A stretch of DNA of 64,000 nt. Source: Candidatus Nitrospira allomarina (GTDB lineage Bacteria > Nitrospirota > Nitrospiria > Nitrospirales > UBA8639). The position numbers and the translations under genes are program-made. Numbering within the stretch: the first letter of the stretch is position 1; every line of letters begins with the position of its first letter. The notes beneath the pieces are model-generated. The model worked only from the letters and a program-made list of their open reading frames with translations. It was not told the DNA's origin and made no database searches. Positions 1 through 8,761 of this stretch are shown here, piece after piece. The stretch lies in contig NZ_CP116967.1 in the NCBI RefSeq assembly GCF_032050975.1, positions 1,733,001 to 1,797,000 of the forward strand, read 5' to 3'.

Positions 1-413
1 ATAATCGGAATGACCCTCAGTTGAATAAGGGTATTGAGGGTATGGCGGGCATTCAGGAATCGTCGACGGTCGGATAAATCCTGGTGAGTTAAGAGGACTT
101 GGGCAATTTTATTTTTCGTTTCTTCAAACGCCATCTCATAGGCTCGCATGAGCCGGCTTTGTCCGACGGCAGCGGCGGCTTGCTGAAGAGGTAATTCAGC
201 GGGATAGGAAAAAATGGCGAGGTGTGAGATGCCCGCAACGATGGCTCCGGAAGAAACCACGACAATTTGTCGATCCTGAGCCTGGAGGGTGCCCAATTCC
301 TGGGCTAAACGGTTGATGCGGTCGAGACGAAGACCGCCTTGCGAGGAAGCCACCAGGCTGCTTCCTACTTTGACGACGATCCTCTTGCACGCGGCTAGCA
401 CTTGCTCGCGCAT
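1..413 (-). CDS. proB: Glutamate 5-kinase, N-terminal part (runs off window)
   Basis: Reverse-strand reading from the ATG at 413 stays open to the window edge, giving about 137 residues. The start contains the amino-acid-kinase phosphate-binding stretch RIVVKVGSSLV, followed by IVVVSSGAIVAG, which matches the ProB family motif. ProB phosphorylates glutamate as the first step of proline synthesis in the cytoplasm. The ATG lies inside the last codons of obgE (19 bp overlap), so the two are probably translationally coupled. The order rplU-rpmA-obgE-proB is common in bacteria and supports the call. The C-terminal half, including any PUA domain, lies outside the window. Confidence 0.9.
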   Translation of the reverse strand, partial: MREQVLAACKRIVVKVGSSLVASSQGGLRLDRINRLAQELGTLQAQDRQIVVVSSGAIVAGISHLAIFSYPAELPLQQAAAAVGQSRLMRAYEMAFEETKNKIAQVLLTHQDLSDRRRFLNARHTLNTLIQLRVIPI

Positions 414-1414
414 GAGGTCTTTGCTTCCAGAACGGCTTTCCCTAAATAGGTCACGAGTGATGGAAGGCCTTCCCTGGTCACGGCCGAAATGGGAAAGAAC
501 GGAAAGTGGTGTGCGCTGCAATACTCCCGAAGGGCTTCCAAGTGCTGGCCGTTTCCCTGAGAATCAATTTTTGTAGCTACGATGGCAAATGGCCGTTCAA
601 GGAGTTCCGGGTCAAAGGCCTGGAGTTCCCTTTGTAGGGTTTCAACGATCTCGACGGGATCTTCTGCAATCCATTCGGTAATGTCGACCAGATATAACAA
701 AAAAGCGGTTCGCTGGATATGTCGCAGAAATTTAATTCCTAACCCTTTCCCCTCATGAGCGCCTTCGATCAATCCTGGAATATCGGCTACAACAAACGAA
801 GAATGTTCCATCCATTCCACCACTCCCAAATGAGGCCGCAGGGTGGTGAAGGGATAACTCGCAATTTCCGGGTGTGCAGAAGAAATCGCTGAAATCAATG
901 TTGATTTACCTGCGTTAGGAAAGCCCACTAAGCCGACATCGGCTAACAATTTCAATTCCAGATTCACCCATCGCTCTTCGCCGGGAGTCCCTGGCTCAAA
1001 TTGACGTGGCGCTCGATTCGTTGACGTGGCAAAACGTGCATTCCCCTTTCCGCCTTTACCTCCTTTGGCCACGATGGCGGTCTGTCCTTCCGCAATAAGG
1101 TCGGCGATGATTTCACCGTCTTCGGTTTTCACGAGAGTTCCGACAGGAAGGGGAATCACGATATCGGAGCCATTGGCTCCATGGCAATTGGTCTTGAGGC
1201 CTCTGACGCCGGAAGTAGCCTCATAATGTTTTTGATATCGCAGGTCGAGCAATGTTGAGACTCTGTTGGAGGCCACAAAGACCACGTCTCCTCCATCCCC
1301 GCCGTCGCCACCGTTGGGACCGCCAAACTCGGCAAATTTTTCCCGTCGAAAGCTGCAGTGTCCGGTTCCACCGTCACCAGCTTTGATAAATATTCGTGCT
1401 TGATCGATAAACAT
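395..1414 (-). CDS. obgE: Obg-family GTPase ObgE/CgtA
   Basis: A 339-residue protein with the Gly-rich Obg fold at residues 1-158 (glycine clusters near 31-43 and 118-124), then the GTPase domain. G1 is GFPNAGKS at 164-171 and G3 is DIPGLIEGAHEGKG. The G4 position reads ATKID rather than NKID, a conservative variant. G5 resembles SAVTREG. Obg GTPases bind the 50S ribosomal subunit and link ribosome assembly to growth and stress state. The gene follows rpmA by 81 bp and its 3' end overlaps proB. Length is typical of the short Obg forms that lack a long C-terminal extension. Confidence 0.97.
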   Translation of the reverse strand: MFIDQARIFIKAGDGGTGHCSFRREKFAEFGGPNGGDGGDGGDVVFVASNRVSTLLDLRYQKHYEATSGVRGLKTNCHGANGSDIVIPLPVGTLVKTEDGEIIADLIAEGQTAIVAKGGKGGKGNARFATSTNRAPRQFEPGTPGEERWVNLELKLLADVGLVGFPNAGKSTLISAISSAHPEIASYPFTTLRPHLGVVEWMEHSSFVVADIPGLIEGAHEGKGLGIKFLRHIQRTAFLLYLVDITEWIAEDPVEIVETLQRELQAFDPELLERPFAIVATKIDSQGNGQHLEALREYCSAHHFPFFPISAVTREGLPSLVTYLGKAVLEAKTSCASKC

Positions 1415-1495
1415 ACTGATCCTTAAAAAATCCTACCGGACTTACCAGGGAGAAATGAAGGCGATGAATTGATAAAGCAAGAAATGGGAAGGGAG

Positions 1496-1750
1496 CTAGA
1501 CGGGGGGATAGACGCTCACCTTCCGGCGGGCGATTCCTCCTTCAAACTTAACGATCCCGTCTACTTTGGCAAAGAGGGTGTAGTCGCTTCCAAGTCCGAC
1601 ATTTGTCCCAGGAAAGAATTTTGTTCCGCGTTGACGAACGATGATGCTTCCGCCGCTCACCTTTTCGCCGGCATAGGCTTTGACGCCTAAATATTGTGGA
1701 TTGCTATCGCGACCGTTGCGGGATGATCCGCCACCTTTTTTATGCGCCAT
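1496..1750 (-). CDS. rpmA: 50S ribosomal protein L27
   Basis: An 84-residue basic protein opening with [16 protein letters not shown], the conserved L27 N-terminus that reaches toward the peptidyl-transferase centre. It continues with the family pattern [12 protein letters not shown] and ends in a basic segment typical of L27. There is no cleavable Firmicute-type N-terminal extension. It lies 35 bp downstream of rplU and upstream of obgE, the standard arrangement. A purine-rich ribosome-binding site (GGAGGTTTGACTC before the ATG) fixes the start at 1750. Confidence 0.97.
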   Translation of the reverse strand: MAHKKGGGSSRNGRDSNPQYLGVKAYAGEKVSGGSIIVRQRGTKFFPGTNVGLGSDYTLFAKVDGIVKFEGGIARRKVSVYPPV

Positions 1751-1785
1751 GAGTCAAACCTCCAAAGTATTCTAAAGATCAAGGA

Positions 1786-2103
1786 TTATGCCGATGCCAC
1801 GATTTCAGTGATTCGAACTTCAGTGAATCCCTGACGATGGCCCTTGGTCCGTCGATAGTTTTTTCGTCGTTTCTTTTTGAAAATGGTAATGGACCGGGTT
1901 CGCGCATGCCGGATGATCTCTCCTTTGACTACTGCATCTGTAATCATGGGAGAGCCGACAATAGGCGCTTGGTCCGTTTGGACAAATCCCACTGAGTCGA
2001 ATTGAATGATGGATCCGACATCGCCTTCAAGTGACTCGACTTGTAGAATACCGTTCGGTTCCGCCCGGTATTGTTTTCCACCTGTTTCGATAATTGCATA
2101 CAT
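1786..2103 (-). CDS. rplU: 50S ribosomal protein L21
   Basis: A 105-residue protein starting MYAIIETGGKQYR, the L21 signature, with a basic C-terminal region containing KKKRRKNYRRTKGHRQ that binds 23S rRNA. It is the first gene of the rplU-rpmA-obgE-proB unit. A good Shine-Dalgarno (AAGGAGC) lies just upstream of the ATG at 2103. The intergenic region towards ilvE (2104-2257) must hold the promoters for both divergent genes. A TTGACA-like hexamer is visible on the minus strand there, but it has no convincing -10 partner. Confidence 0.97.
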   Translation of the reverse strand: MYAIIETGGKQYRAEPNGILQVESLEGDVGSIIQFDSVGFVQTDQAPIVGSPMITDAVVKGEIIRHARTRSITIFKKKRRKNYRRTKGHRQGFTEVRITEIVASA

Positions 2104-2257
2104 GTTTTTAGCTCCTTAACAAACACGCATTTTGCCAGTATGTTTACATTTATGTCAAGATTTTAGTATATCATCACGCGTTCTTGATGCTTAGCAAAAA
2201 ACTCTTCGCTCACATGCCTTGTCTATTTCAGCTACTGTCAATCGGAGAAGTATTCCT

Positions 2258-3172
2258 ATGGTGACTGGTTCAAAAAAAATTTGGATGGATGGAGCCCTCG
2301 TCGATTGGGATGAGGCCTCGGTTCATGTTCTTACCCATTCTCTCCATTATGGTCTGGCGGCCTTTGAGGGGATCCGTTGTTATGAGGGCAAGGCCGGATC
2401 AAACATTTTTCGATTACAAGAGCATGTGGACCGGCTCTTTGAGTCTGCCCATATTACGATGATGCCCATGCCTTTTACCAAAAAAGAGGTGTCGGACGCC
2501 ATTGTTGAGACGGTTCGGGTCAATCAATTGGCCTCCTGTTACATCCGCCCGATCGCCTATGTGGGGTACGGCGCAATGGGGGTGTACCCTGGTGACAACC
2601 CGATTCGTCTGGCTATTGCGGCTTGGCCATGGGGATCGTATCTAGGGGAAGATGCCTTGGTGCAAGGCATCAGGGCAAAAATTTCATCCTTTACCCGGCA
2701 TCATGTGAATGTATCTATGACCCGGGCAAAAATCTCGGGATATTACGTCAATTCGATTTTAGCCAAATGGGAGGCGAAGAAGTCAGGATATGCCGAATGT
2801 ATTCTCCTTGATCCTGATGGATATGTCTCTGAGGGAACAGGAGAAAACGTGTTTATTGTGAAAAAGGGAGTTCTAAAAACGACTCCCTTGACCTCGATCC
2901 TGGACGGGATTACCCGGAATTCGATCCTTGAAATGGCGAGAGCCAAAAACATCCCGGTGATTGAGGAGCGGTTTACCCGCGATGCGATGTATGTGGCAGA
3001 TGAAATATTTCTTACCGGAACCGCTGCCGAAGTGACACCGGTTCGCGAATTGGATGATCGAAAAATCGGCGAAGGTAGGCCAGGGGCTCTCACAAAATGC
3101 CTGCAGGATAATTTCTTTAGAATTGTGCGTGGCGAAGAACCTGCGTATGCCAATTGGCTGACTCCAATTTAG
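2258..3172 (+). CDS. ilvE: Branched-chain amino acid aminotransferase
   Basis: A 304-residue fold-type IV PLP aminotransferase. Early motifs are IWMDGALVDWDEASVHV and HYGLAAFEGIRCY. The catalytic Lys is in TRAKISGYYVNSILAKWEA, and GTGENVFIV matches the phosphate-binding region. It catalyses the last step of Leu, Ile and Val synthesis, transferring an amino group from glutamate to the 2-keto acids. An upstream TTG at 2219 is in frame, but the ATG at 2258 has a GGAGAAG ribosome-binding site 8 bp upstream and gives the usual family length, so I chose it. The gene stands alone, divergent from rplU and convergent with secG. Confidence 0.95.
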   Translation: MVTGSKKIWMDGALVDWDEASVHVLTHSLHYGLAAFEGIRCYEGKAGSNIFRLQEHVDRLFESAHITMMPMPFTKKEVSDAIVETVRVNQLASCYIRPIAYVGYGAMGVYPGDNPIRLAIAAWPWGSYLGEDALVQGIRAKISSFTRHHVNVSMTRAKISGYYVNSILAKWEAKKSGYAECILLDPDGYVSEGTGENVFIVKKGVLKTTPLTSILDGITRNSILEMARAKNIPVIEERFTRDAMYVADEIFLTGTAAEVTPVRELDDRKIGEGRPGALTKCLQDNFFRIVRGEEPAYANWLTPI

Positions 3173-3258
3173 GAGTGGCCCTTCTCACTCAGGTGGCCCC
3201 ACGATCCTGGGCCATTCCACCATTTGTCAAAAATAGTTGCCGACTCAGTAAAGAATAT

Positions 3259-3630
3259 TTATGGAGCAGTCGGGGCGGGAGTGGTCTCTGCCTGGGGTTC
3301 AGCTGTGCCGGTTTCAGTTGGAGGAGTTGTCTCAGTGGTCGCTGGAGAGGACGTTTCATGGTGTGAGGTTGGGTGAAGATCTATTACGGTGGACGAGGTA
3401 TTGGCCTGTTTAGACAGTAATGCCAGGCTGAGCGATGTCAGCATAAACACAATAGCCGCTCCCACTGTGATCTTGCTTAGAAACGTACCGGGGCCCCGGC
3501 TTCCAAACACCGTTTGAGAAGACCCTCCAAATGAAGCACCGATCTCAGCGCCTTTTCCTGCCTGGAGCAAGATGGCGGCAATCATGAGAAAACAGACAAT
3601 GATATGAAGAATGACGGTCAGGGTATACAT
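3259..3630 (-). CDS. secG: Preprotein translocase subunit SecG
   Basis: A 123-residue protein with two hydrophobic segments (about residues 3-21 and 51-72). Between them is the SecG-type loop LLQAGKGAEIGASFGGSSQTVFG. SecG is the small accessory subunit of the SecYEG channel in the inner membrane. The C-terminal 50 residues are rich in Thr, Pro, Glu and Ala (ETTPPTETGTAEPQ), a low-complexity tail seen in several SecG proteins. It is last in the gap-pgk-tpiA-secG unit, 31 bp after tpiA, a placement seen in many bacteria. Confidence 0.93.
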   Translation of the reverse strand: MYTLTVILHIIVCFLMIAAILLQAGKGAEIGASFGGSSQTVFGSRGPGTFLSKITVGAAIVFMLTSLSLALLSKQANTSSTVIDLHPTSHHETSSPATTETTPPTETGTAEPQAETTPAPTAP

Positions 3631-3661
3631 AATGTGTACGTGTTCGTTGGAGTGTTCCTGG

Positions 3662-4420
3662 TTAATTGGAAGAAGCTAATTCGGCTATCTTAACAAAGGA
3701 TTCGGAATTCAAACAAGCTTTTCCCACGAGAGCCCCATTAATTTGTGAAGATTGAAAGAGACTTTTGGCATTGTCCTGAGTCACGCTCCCACCGTAAATG
3801 ATTGTGGTCTGATCAGGTTTGATGCCCCATTGCCTGGCAAGAAAAGACCGGATATGGCCATGGACCTCGGCTGCCTGGTCGACGGTAGCCGCCTGGCCGG
3901 TCCCAATGGCCCAGACCGGTTCGTAGGCGATGGTGATCCTCGCAAAATCTTTTGATTCGAGACCTTCAAGACCGGTTTGTAATTGCTGTTGAATGACGGC
4001 CTGGGTTTTATTTGACTGACGCTCTTCAAGACGTTCCCCGACACATAAAATTGGTAGGAGGTCATGGTGGAAGGCGGCGTGGATTTTTTTATTAATAGCC
4101 TGGTCGGTTTCTCCAAAAATATGCCGTCGTTCGGAATGTCCAATAATGACATAGTGGCAGCCGACGTCCCGTAGCATGGGTGGCGAAATTTCTCCGGTAA
4201 AGGCGCCCTCGTCACTCGCACAGGTATTTTGAGCGGCCAATTGGATGGGCGTGGAAGCCAGCAGGCGTGAAACTGCTGGCAACGACACGAATGGAGGAGC
4301 GATGGCCAATTCTACTGACGCCTGTGGTTGATAAATTTGGAGAATATCCTTCACCAGCGACTCGGCCTGGGAAATCGTTTTGTGCATTTTCCAATTGCCG
4401 ACAATGAATCGACGTAACAT
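3662..4420 (-). CDS. tpiA: Triosephosphate isomerase
   Basis: A 252-residue TIM barrel. Visible motifs are FIVGNWKMHK with the substrate-binding Asn and Lys, IIGHSERR with the catalytic His, and IAYEPVWAIGTG with the catalytic Glu. The phosphate loop IIYGGSV is near the C-terminus. It interconverts dihydroxyacetone phosphate and glyceraldehyde 3-phosphate. GAGGT upstream of the ATG at 4420 serves as the ribosome-binding site. It follows pgk by 45 bp and precedes secG, so it is probably co-transcribed with gap and pgk. Confidence 0.97.
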   Translation of the reverse strand: MLRRFIVGNWKMHKTISQAESLVKDILQIYQPQASVELAIAPPFVSLPAVSRLLASTPIQLAAQNTCASDEGAFTGEISPPMLRDVGCHYVIIGHSERRHIFGETDQAINKKIHAAFHHDLLPILCVGERLEERQSNKTQAVIQQQLQTGLEGLESKDFARITIAYEPVWAIGTGQAATVDQAAEVHGHIRSFLARQWGIKPDQTTIIYGGSVTQDNAKSLFQSSQINGALVGKACLNSESFVKIAELASSN

Positions 4421-4465
4421 GAGGACCTCTGAACTTTTGGAAGTGAAAAAAGGGGGGCGTTGGGA

Positions 4466-5665
4466 TCAAAGACGATCGGGTAAGGCTGCAAGCCCCGGCA
4501 TATGCTTGCCTTCCAGGAGTTGAAGGGCCGCACCACCACCGGTTGAAATGAACGACATGCTTTCCGATTCTCCGGCTCGATACACGGCGAGAGCCGTATC
4601 TCCTCCTCCCACAATTGTTTTCGCATAGGCATTGGCCACAGCATGGGCCATTGCATAGGTCCCGCGTGAAAATGCATCACGCTCAAAGACTCCCATGGGG
4701 CCATTCCACAAAATGGTTTTGGCGTTTTGGACGGCTTCACTAAACAGGCGGACTGATGCGGGCCCGATGTCCATGCCATACCAGCCCGCGGGGATTTCCT
4801 GCACCGGGACAATTTTTGTTTCCGCTTCAGGGTCGAGACTGGCGGCGACAACACAATCGACGGGAAGATAGAATTTGATTTTTTGAGCCATCGCCTGTTC
4901 GTGAATGCGTTTGGCAAAGTCCAGCATGTCTTTTTCGACGAGAGATTGGCCGATTTCCAATCCCATGGCCTTGATAAAGGTAAACGCCATGCCGCCACCG
5001 ATGATGACTTTATCGACCACCTTGCCAAGATTTTCAATGACCCCGATTTTCCCGGAAACCTTGGCCCCTCCCAAAATGGCCACAAACGGACGAACAGGGT
5101 TCTCCACCGTGCCTTCCAGAGCTTCAACTTCCCGTTTCATCAGAAATCCTGCCGCAGATACTTTCACATATTTGGTGATGCCGACAGTGGAGGCATGAGA
5201 CCGGTGGGCGGTTCCAAAGGCATCATTGATGTACACATCTGCCAATGAGGCCAATTGGGACGAGAACTGGTCGTCGTTTTTTTCTTCTTCCGGATGAAAG
5301 CGCAGATTTTCTAATACCACTACGTCGCCGGGTTTGGCTTTGTTGACGACAGCTTCAACGGTCGGCCCAATGCAATCGCCAACAAATTCAACCGGTTTAT
5401 TTAATAGTCGCTGGAGTCGCTTGGCCACGGGAGCCAGGCTGAGTGCCTGGTTGATGGTTCCATCCGGGCGTCCCAGGTGGGAACAGAGAATGACGACAGC
5501 GTTTTCATCTACAGCACGGTTGATGGTGGGAAGGGCGGCCCGAATCCTGGAATCGTCCGTGATCTGGCAGGAGTCATCGAGGGGAACGTTAAAATCCACG
5601 CGAATGAGTACGCGTTTGTTGCGGAGGTCAACCTGATCAATGGTTTGTTTTTTTAAATGCTTCAT
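4466..5665 (-). CDS. pgk: Phosphoglycerate kinase
   Basis: A 399-residue two-domain kinase. The N-domain has VLIRVDFNVPLD and the HLGRPDG loop that binds the phosphoglycerate. The C-domain has AILGGAKVSGKIGV and the nucleotide-binding GGGDTALAV followed by FISTGGGAALQLLEG. It transfers phosphate between 1,3-bisphosphoglycerate and ADP. In an autotroph it would run mainly in the gluconeogenic direction, but the sequence alone does not show that. The ATG at 5665 has an AAGAAGG ribosome-binding site. It lies 69 bp downstream of gap in the same unit. Confidence 0.97.
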   Translation of the reverse strand: MKHLKKQTIDQVDLRNKRVLIRVDFNVPLDDSCQITDDSRIRAALPTINRAVDENAVVILCSHLGRPDGTINQALSLAPVAKRLQRLLNKPVEFVGDCIGPTVEAVVNKAKPGDVVVLENLRFHPEEEKNDDQFSSQLASLADVYINDAFGTAHRSHASTVGITKYVKVSAAGFLMKREVEALEGTVENPVRPFVAILGGAKVSGKIGVIENLGKVVDKVIIGGGMAFTFIKAMGLEIGQSLVEKDMLDFAKRIHEQAMAQKIKFYLPVDCVVAASLDPEAETKIVPVQEIPAGWYGMDIGPASVRLFSEAVQNAKTILWNGPMGVFERDAFSRGTYAMAHAVANAYAKTIVGGGDTALAVYRAGESESMSFISTGGGAALQLLEGKHMPGLAALPDRL

Positions 5666-5734
5666 GCCTTCTTTTGCCTTCCGATGCCGATGGTTCGCGG
5701 GGGAAAGCCGGTTACATTTGTGATGATGCGATAT

Positions 5735-6739
5735 CTAACGGTGTTGAGCGAGAACATTGATCAGATCGTGCAAGCGGCACGAATATCCCCATTCATTGTC
5801 ATACCAGGCAAATACCTTAACGAGCCGTTTATTGATGACGGAAGTGAGAGGTGCGTCCACGGTGGCAGAATATGAACACCCATTGAGATCACTGGAAACA
5901 ATGGGGGCTTCAGAGACCTGCAAGTAACCCTTCAACGAGCTCTGGGCAGCTTGTTGAAAGGCCGCGTTCACCGTTGCCGCATCACAATCGCGTTCGACTT
6001 CAACTGAAAGATCAATGAGCGATACATTGGGGGTCGGCACTCGAATGGCCATGCCATCAATCTTCCCTTTTAATTCCGGGATGACCAGGTATAACGCTTT
6101 GGCCGCCCCGGTTGATGTAGGAATCATGGATAAGGTGGCCGCCCGTGCCCGGCGTAAATCCTTATGAGGCAAATCAAGCAGTTGTTGATCGTTGGTATAC
6201 GAATGAATGGTGGTCATAAACCCGTGCTTGATGCCGAATTCCTGTAAAAGAACTTTCGACACGGGAGCGAGACAATTGGTCGTACAGGAGGCGTTTGATA
6301 TGATGGTGTGTTGTTGAGGATTGTAGTCGGAGTCATTCACGCCCAACACGATCGTGATATCCGGATCTTTGGCAGGTGCTGAAATGATAACCCGTTTGGC
6401 TCCGGCCGAAATGTGTTGTCCCGCGCTTTTCCTGTCGGTAAAACGCCCAGTGCATTCGACCACGAAATCAATCTGGTGTTCTTTCCATGGCAAGGCCTGT
6501 GGGTCTTTGATGGCCAGAATCTGAATCTGTTTCCCATTGACTGTCAGAAAGTCCGGTCCGTGTTGAATATCGGCTTGAAATTTTCCATGAATCGAATCAT
6601 AGGTCAAAAGATGGGCCAGGGTTTTTGAGTCAGTCAAGTCATTGATGGCCACAATCTTGATGGCAGGATCTTTGAAACAGGTCCGGAAAAAATTTCTTCC
6701 AATGCGACCAAATCCATTAATGGCAACGCGGATACTCAT
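5735..6739 (-). CDS. gap: Glyceraldehyde-3-phosphate dehydrogenase, type I
   Basis: A 334-residue enzyme with the NAD(P)-binding start VAINGFGRIGRN. The catalytic Cys is in SNASCTTNCLAPV, and the catalytic His follows in the HSYTNDQ segment. The C-terminus has the conserved WYDNEWGYSCR. It oxidises glyceraldehyde 3-phosphate, or runs the reverse reaction in carbon fixation. It heads the gap-pgk-tpiA-secG unit. The 290 bp upstream (6740-7029), between gap and the trpS stop, contain no ORF and are the likely promoter region. No strong ribosome-binding site is visible at the ATG. Confidence 0.97.
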   Translation of the reverse strand: MSIRVAINGFGRIGRNFFRTCFKDPAIKIVAINDLTDSKTLAHLLTYDSIHGKFQADIQHGPDFLTVNGKQIQILAIKDPQALPWKEHQIDFVVECTGRFTDRKSAGQHISAGAKRVIISAPAKDPDITIVLGVNDSDYNPQQHTIISNASCTTNCLAPVSKVLLQEFGIKHGFMTTIHSYTNDQQLLDLPHKDLRRARAATLSMIPTSTGAAKALYLVIPELKGKIDGMAIRVPTPNVSLIDLSVEVERDCDAATVNAAFQQAAQSSLKGYLQVSEAPIVSSDLNGCSYSATVDAPLTSVINKRLVKVFAWYDNEWGYSCRLHDLINVLAQHR

Positions 6740-7029
6740 AGTTTGATATACCTAAATAAATGAAAATAAGGGAATCTTTTATAGGTACATGATCGTAATT
6801 TCACAATAGCATGAAGTCAAGAAAATATCTCGAGTCCGGCTCATAAAGTTCCTTGTTTTGCTGGGTTGTGAGAGCAATGAGCCTTTGTAAAGCCCGCTAT
6901 TCCCGTGAACATGGTTTCTGGGTGTGCTCTTTGGACTAAGGAACGGGAGGTTGTCCGTTTTATGGGCCGCTTTGGTAGTAGAAAAATGCTACTTCAGAAA
7001 GTGCTCGAGTATTGTGCGATTTGAGGTTG

Positions 7030-8013
7030 CTAGAGAATTTTCATCGCGGTTTTCACTTCCTGCATCGTCTCCTGTGCCACGTGAGAGGCGCGTTTTCGTC
7101 CTTCTTCTACCATTTCCTGCGTCTGTTCAGGATGTTGAAGGATTGTGGCCCGTGTGTCCCACATAGGTCGGTAGCGTTCCACCATGGCGTCGGCAACTTG
7201 GCGTTTGCAATCGATGCATCCAATGGCAGCGGTGCGGCAATCCTGGTCAATTTGTTTGACGACGTCGGCAGATGAATAAATTTTGTGAAAGTCAAATACC
7301 GGGCAGACATCAGGGTTGCCCTTGTCGGTCCGGCGGACGCGTGCAGGATCCGTCACCATGGTTTTGAGCTTTTGTCGCACGACCGGCTCGGTATCGGAAA
7401 GATTGATCGTATTGCCGTAACTTTTGCTCATTTTGCGTCCGTCGGTGCCCATGACTTTGGGAAACTGTGTGAGATGTTCCTTGGGTTCAGAAAATACCGG
7501 CGAATAAAGATTGTTGAACCGGCGGCCTATTTCCCGCGTGAGTTCCAAATGGGGAAGCTGATCCTTGCCGACCGGGACGAGATCGGGTTTGTATAACAGA
7601 ATGTCTGCCGCCTGTAGCACTGGATAACCCAAAAATCCGTAGGTGGAAAGATCCTTTTCTTTGATCTCCACCTGCTTTTCCTTATACGTAGGATTTCGCT
7701 CCAACCAGGGAATGGGCACAATCATAGAGAACAGCAAGTGGAGAATGGCATGTTCTGGAATGCTGGATTGGACAAACACCGTAGCCCGTTCCGGATCAAT
7801 GCCGGCTGCAAGCCAATCAATGAGCAATTCCTGTGTGAATTCTTTAATCCGGCCGGTGTCGGCATAATTTGTCGACATGGCATGCCAGTCAGCCACAAAA
7901 AAATAACATTCGTATTGGGCTTGTAAGGTTTTCCAATTTTCCAGAGCTCCGAGAAGATTGCCTAAATGCATGAGCCCGCTCGGTTGCATGCCGCTGAGTA
8001 CTCGTGTGGTCAT
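7030..8013 (-). CDS. trpS: Tryptophanyl-tRNA synthetase
   Basis: A 327-residue class I aminoacyl-tRNA synthetase. The HIGH-type motif is SGMQPSGLMHLGNLLGAL and the KMSKS loop is present as GRKMSKSYGN. The GYPVLQAADILLY segment is typical of TrpRS. It charges tRNA-Trp in the cytoplasm. It lies 20 bp downstream of the M50 protease gene on the same strand, suggesting co-transcription. Length matches the compact bacterial TrpRS family. Confidence 0.96.
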   Translation of the reverse strand: MTTRVLSGMQPSGLMHLGNLLGALENWKTLQAQYECYFFVADWHAMSTNYADTGRIKEFTQELLIDWLAAGIDPERATVFVQSSIPEHAILHLLFSMIVPIPWLERNPTYKEKQVEIKEKDLSTYGFLGYPVLQAADILLYKPDLVPVGKDQLPHLELTREIGRRFNNLYSPVFSEPKEHLTQFPKVMGTDGRKMSKSYGNTINLSDTEPVVRQKLKTMVTDPARVRRTDKGNPDVCPVFDFHKIYSSADVVKQIDQDCRTAAIGCIDCKRQVADAMVERYRPMWDTRATILQHPEQTQEMVEEGRKRASHVAQETMQEVKTAMKIL

Positions 8014-8033
8014 AGTCAGTATTCCGGTTCTCG

Positions 8034-8756
8034 TTAAGTTATGAAAGCAGGTAAAAAGAGGCGTTGAAATACCTGAAACACCATTCCGATAAAGCTGCTG
8101 ATTATGGGGATATACGAATTCAGCATCAGGAGACCCAAAATAAGAAACATCCCATAGGGTTCCAACCGGTTTAAGATTTCCGCGGAACTGACCGGGAGGA
8201 GGCTACGAAGGACCCGGCTCCCATCCAAAGGAGGAACCGGTAAAAGATTAAATGAAAATAGCACGATATTAATGATCATGGAAGATAAGGCCATGGCCGT
8301 GAGAGGAACCAGGATCATGCCGAGAAGATCGCGGCGTGGTTCAACGCCAGGCTGAGGAGGCCAGTTGGCTTGGAGAGTGGGGTCGAGATAAAGAAACAGG
8401 CCGAGCAGCAGGCTGCTGACAATGGCCAAAAACAAATTCATGAGTGGTCCGGCTGCGGCCACAAAGGCCATATCTCGTCTGGGGTTATGGAGGTGTGCAG
8501 GATTGACGGGAACGGGTTTGGCCCAACCAAACACAAACCCTCCAGGTATCAGAGACAACATCAGTGGCACAATGATGCTTCCATACAGGTCGATGTGCGG
8601 GAGGGGATTGATGGTGAGTCGTCCCAGGTTTTTGGCCGTCTGGTCTCCAAAGAAATTTGCGACCCACCCATGGGCGCATTCGTGTAAGACCACCGCGGCC
8701 ATGAGTGGAACCAGCATGAAAGAGAGGTTATAGAGAAAAGAGGAAAGGGAATCCAT
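8034..8756 (-). CDS. Site-2 protease family (M50) membrane metalloprotease
   Basis: A 240-residue, strongly hydrophobic protein with about six membrane segments. The zinc-binding motif VLHECAHGW (HExxH) is in the first third and the third ligand region NLLPVPPLDGSRVL is in the C-terminal half. Both lie within the membrane, as in the S2P/M50B family. It lacks the PDZ domains of RseP, so it belongs to the short YwhC-like group, whose substrates are mostly unknown. It sits between the LpoA-like gene (5 bp upstream) and trpS. The tight spacing suggests one transcript but does not indicate a substrate. Confidence 0.9.
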   Translation of the reverse strand: MDSLSSFLYNLSFMLVPLMAAVVLHECAHGWVANFFGDQTAKNLGRLTINPLPHIDLYGSIIVPLMLSLIPGGFVFGWAKPVPVNPAHLHNPRRDMAFVAAAGPLMNLFLAIVSSLLLGLFLYLDPTLQANWPPQPGVEPRRDLLGMILVPLTAMALSSMIINIVLFSFNLLPVPPLDGSRVLRSLLPVSSAEILNRLEPYGMFLILGLLMLNSYIPIISSFIGMVFQVFQRLFLPAFIT

Positions 8757-8761
8757 TTGGC

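Noticed and set aside
2104-2257. TTGACA-like -35 box upstream of rplU
   Set aside because: No acceptable -10 hexamer at 16-18 bp spacing, so no promoter feature was called.
4351-5127. 258-codon minus-strand frame
   Set aside because: Alternative frame inside pgk and the tpiA start; no recognisable domain.
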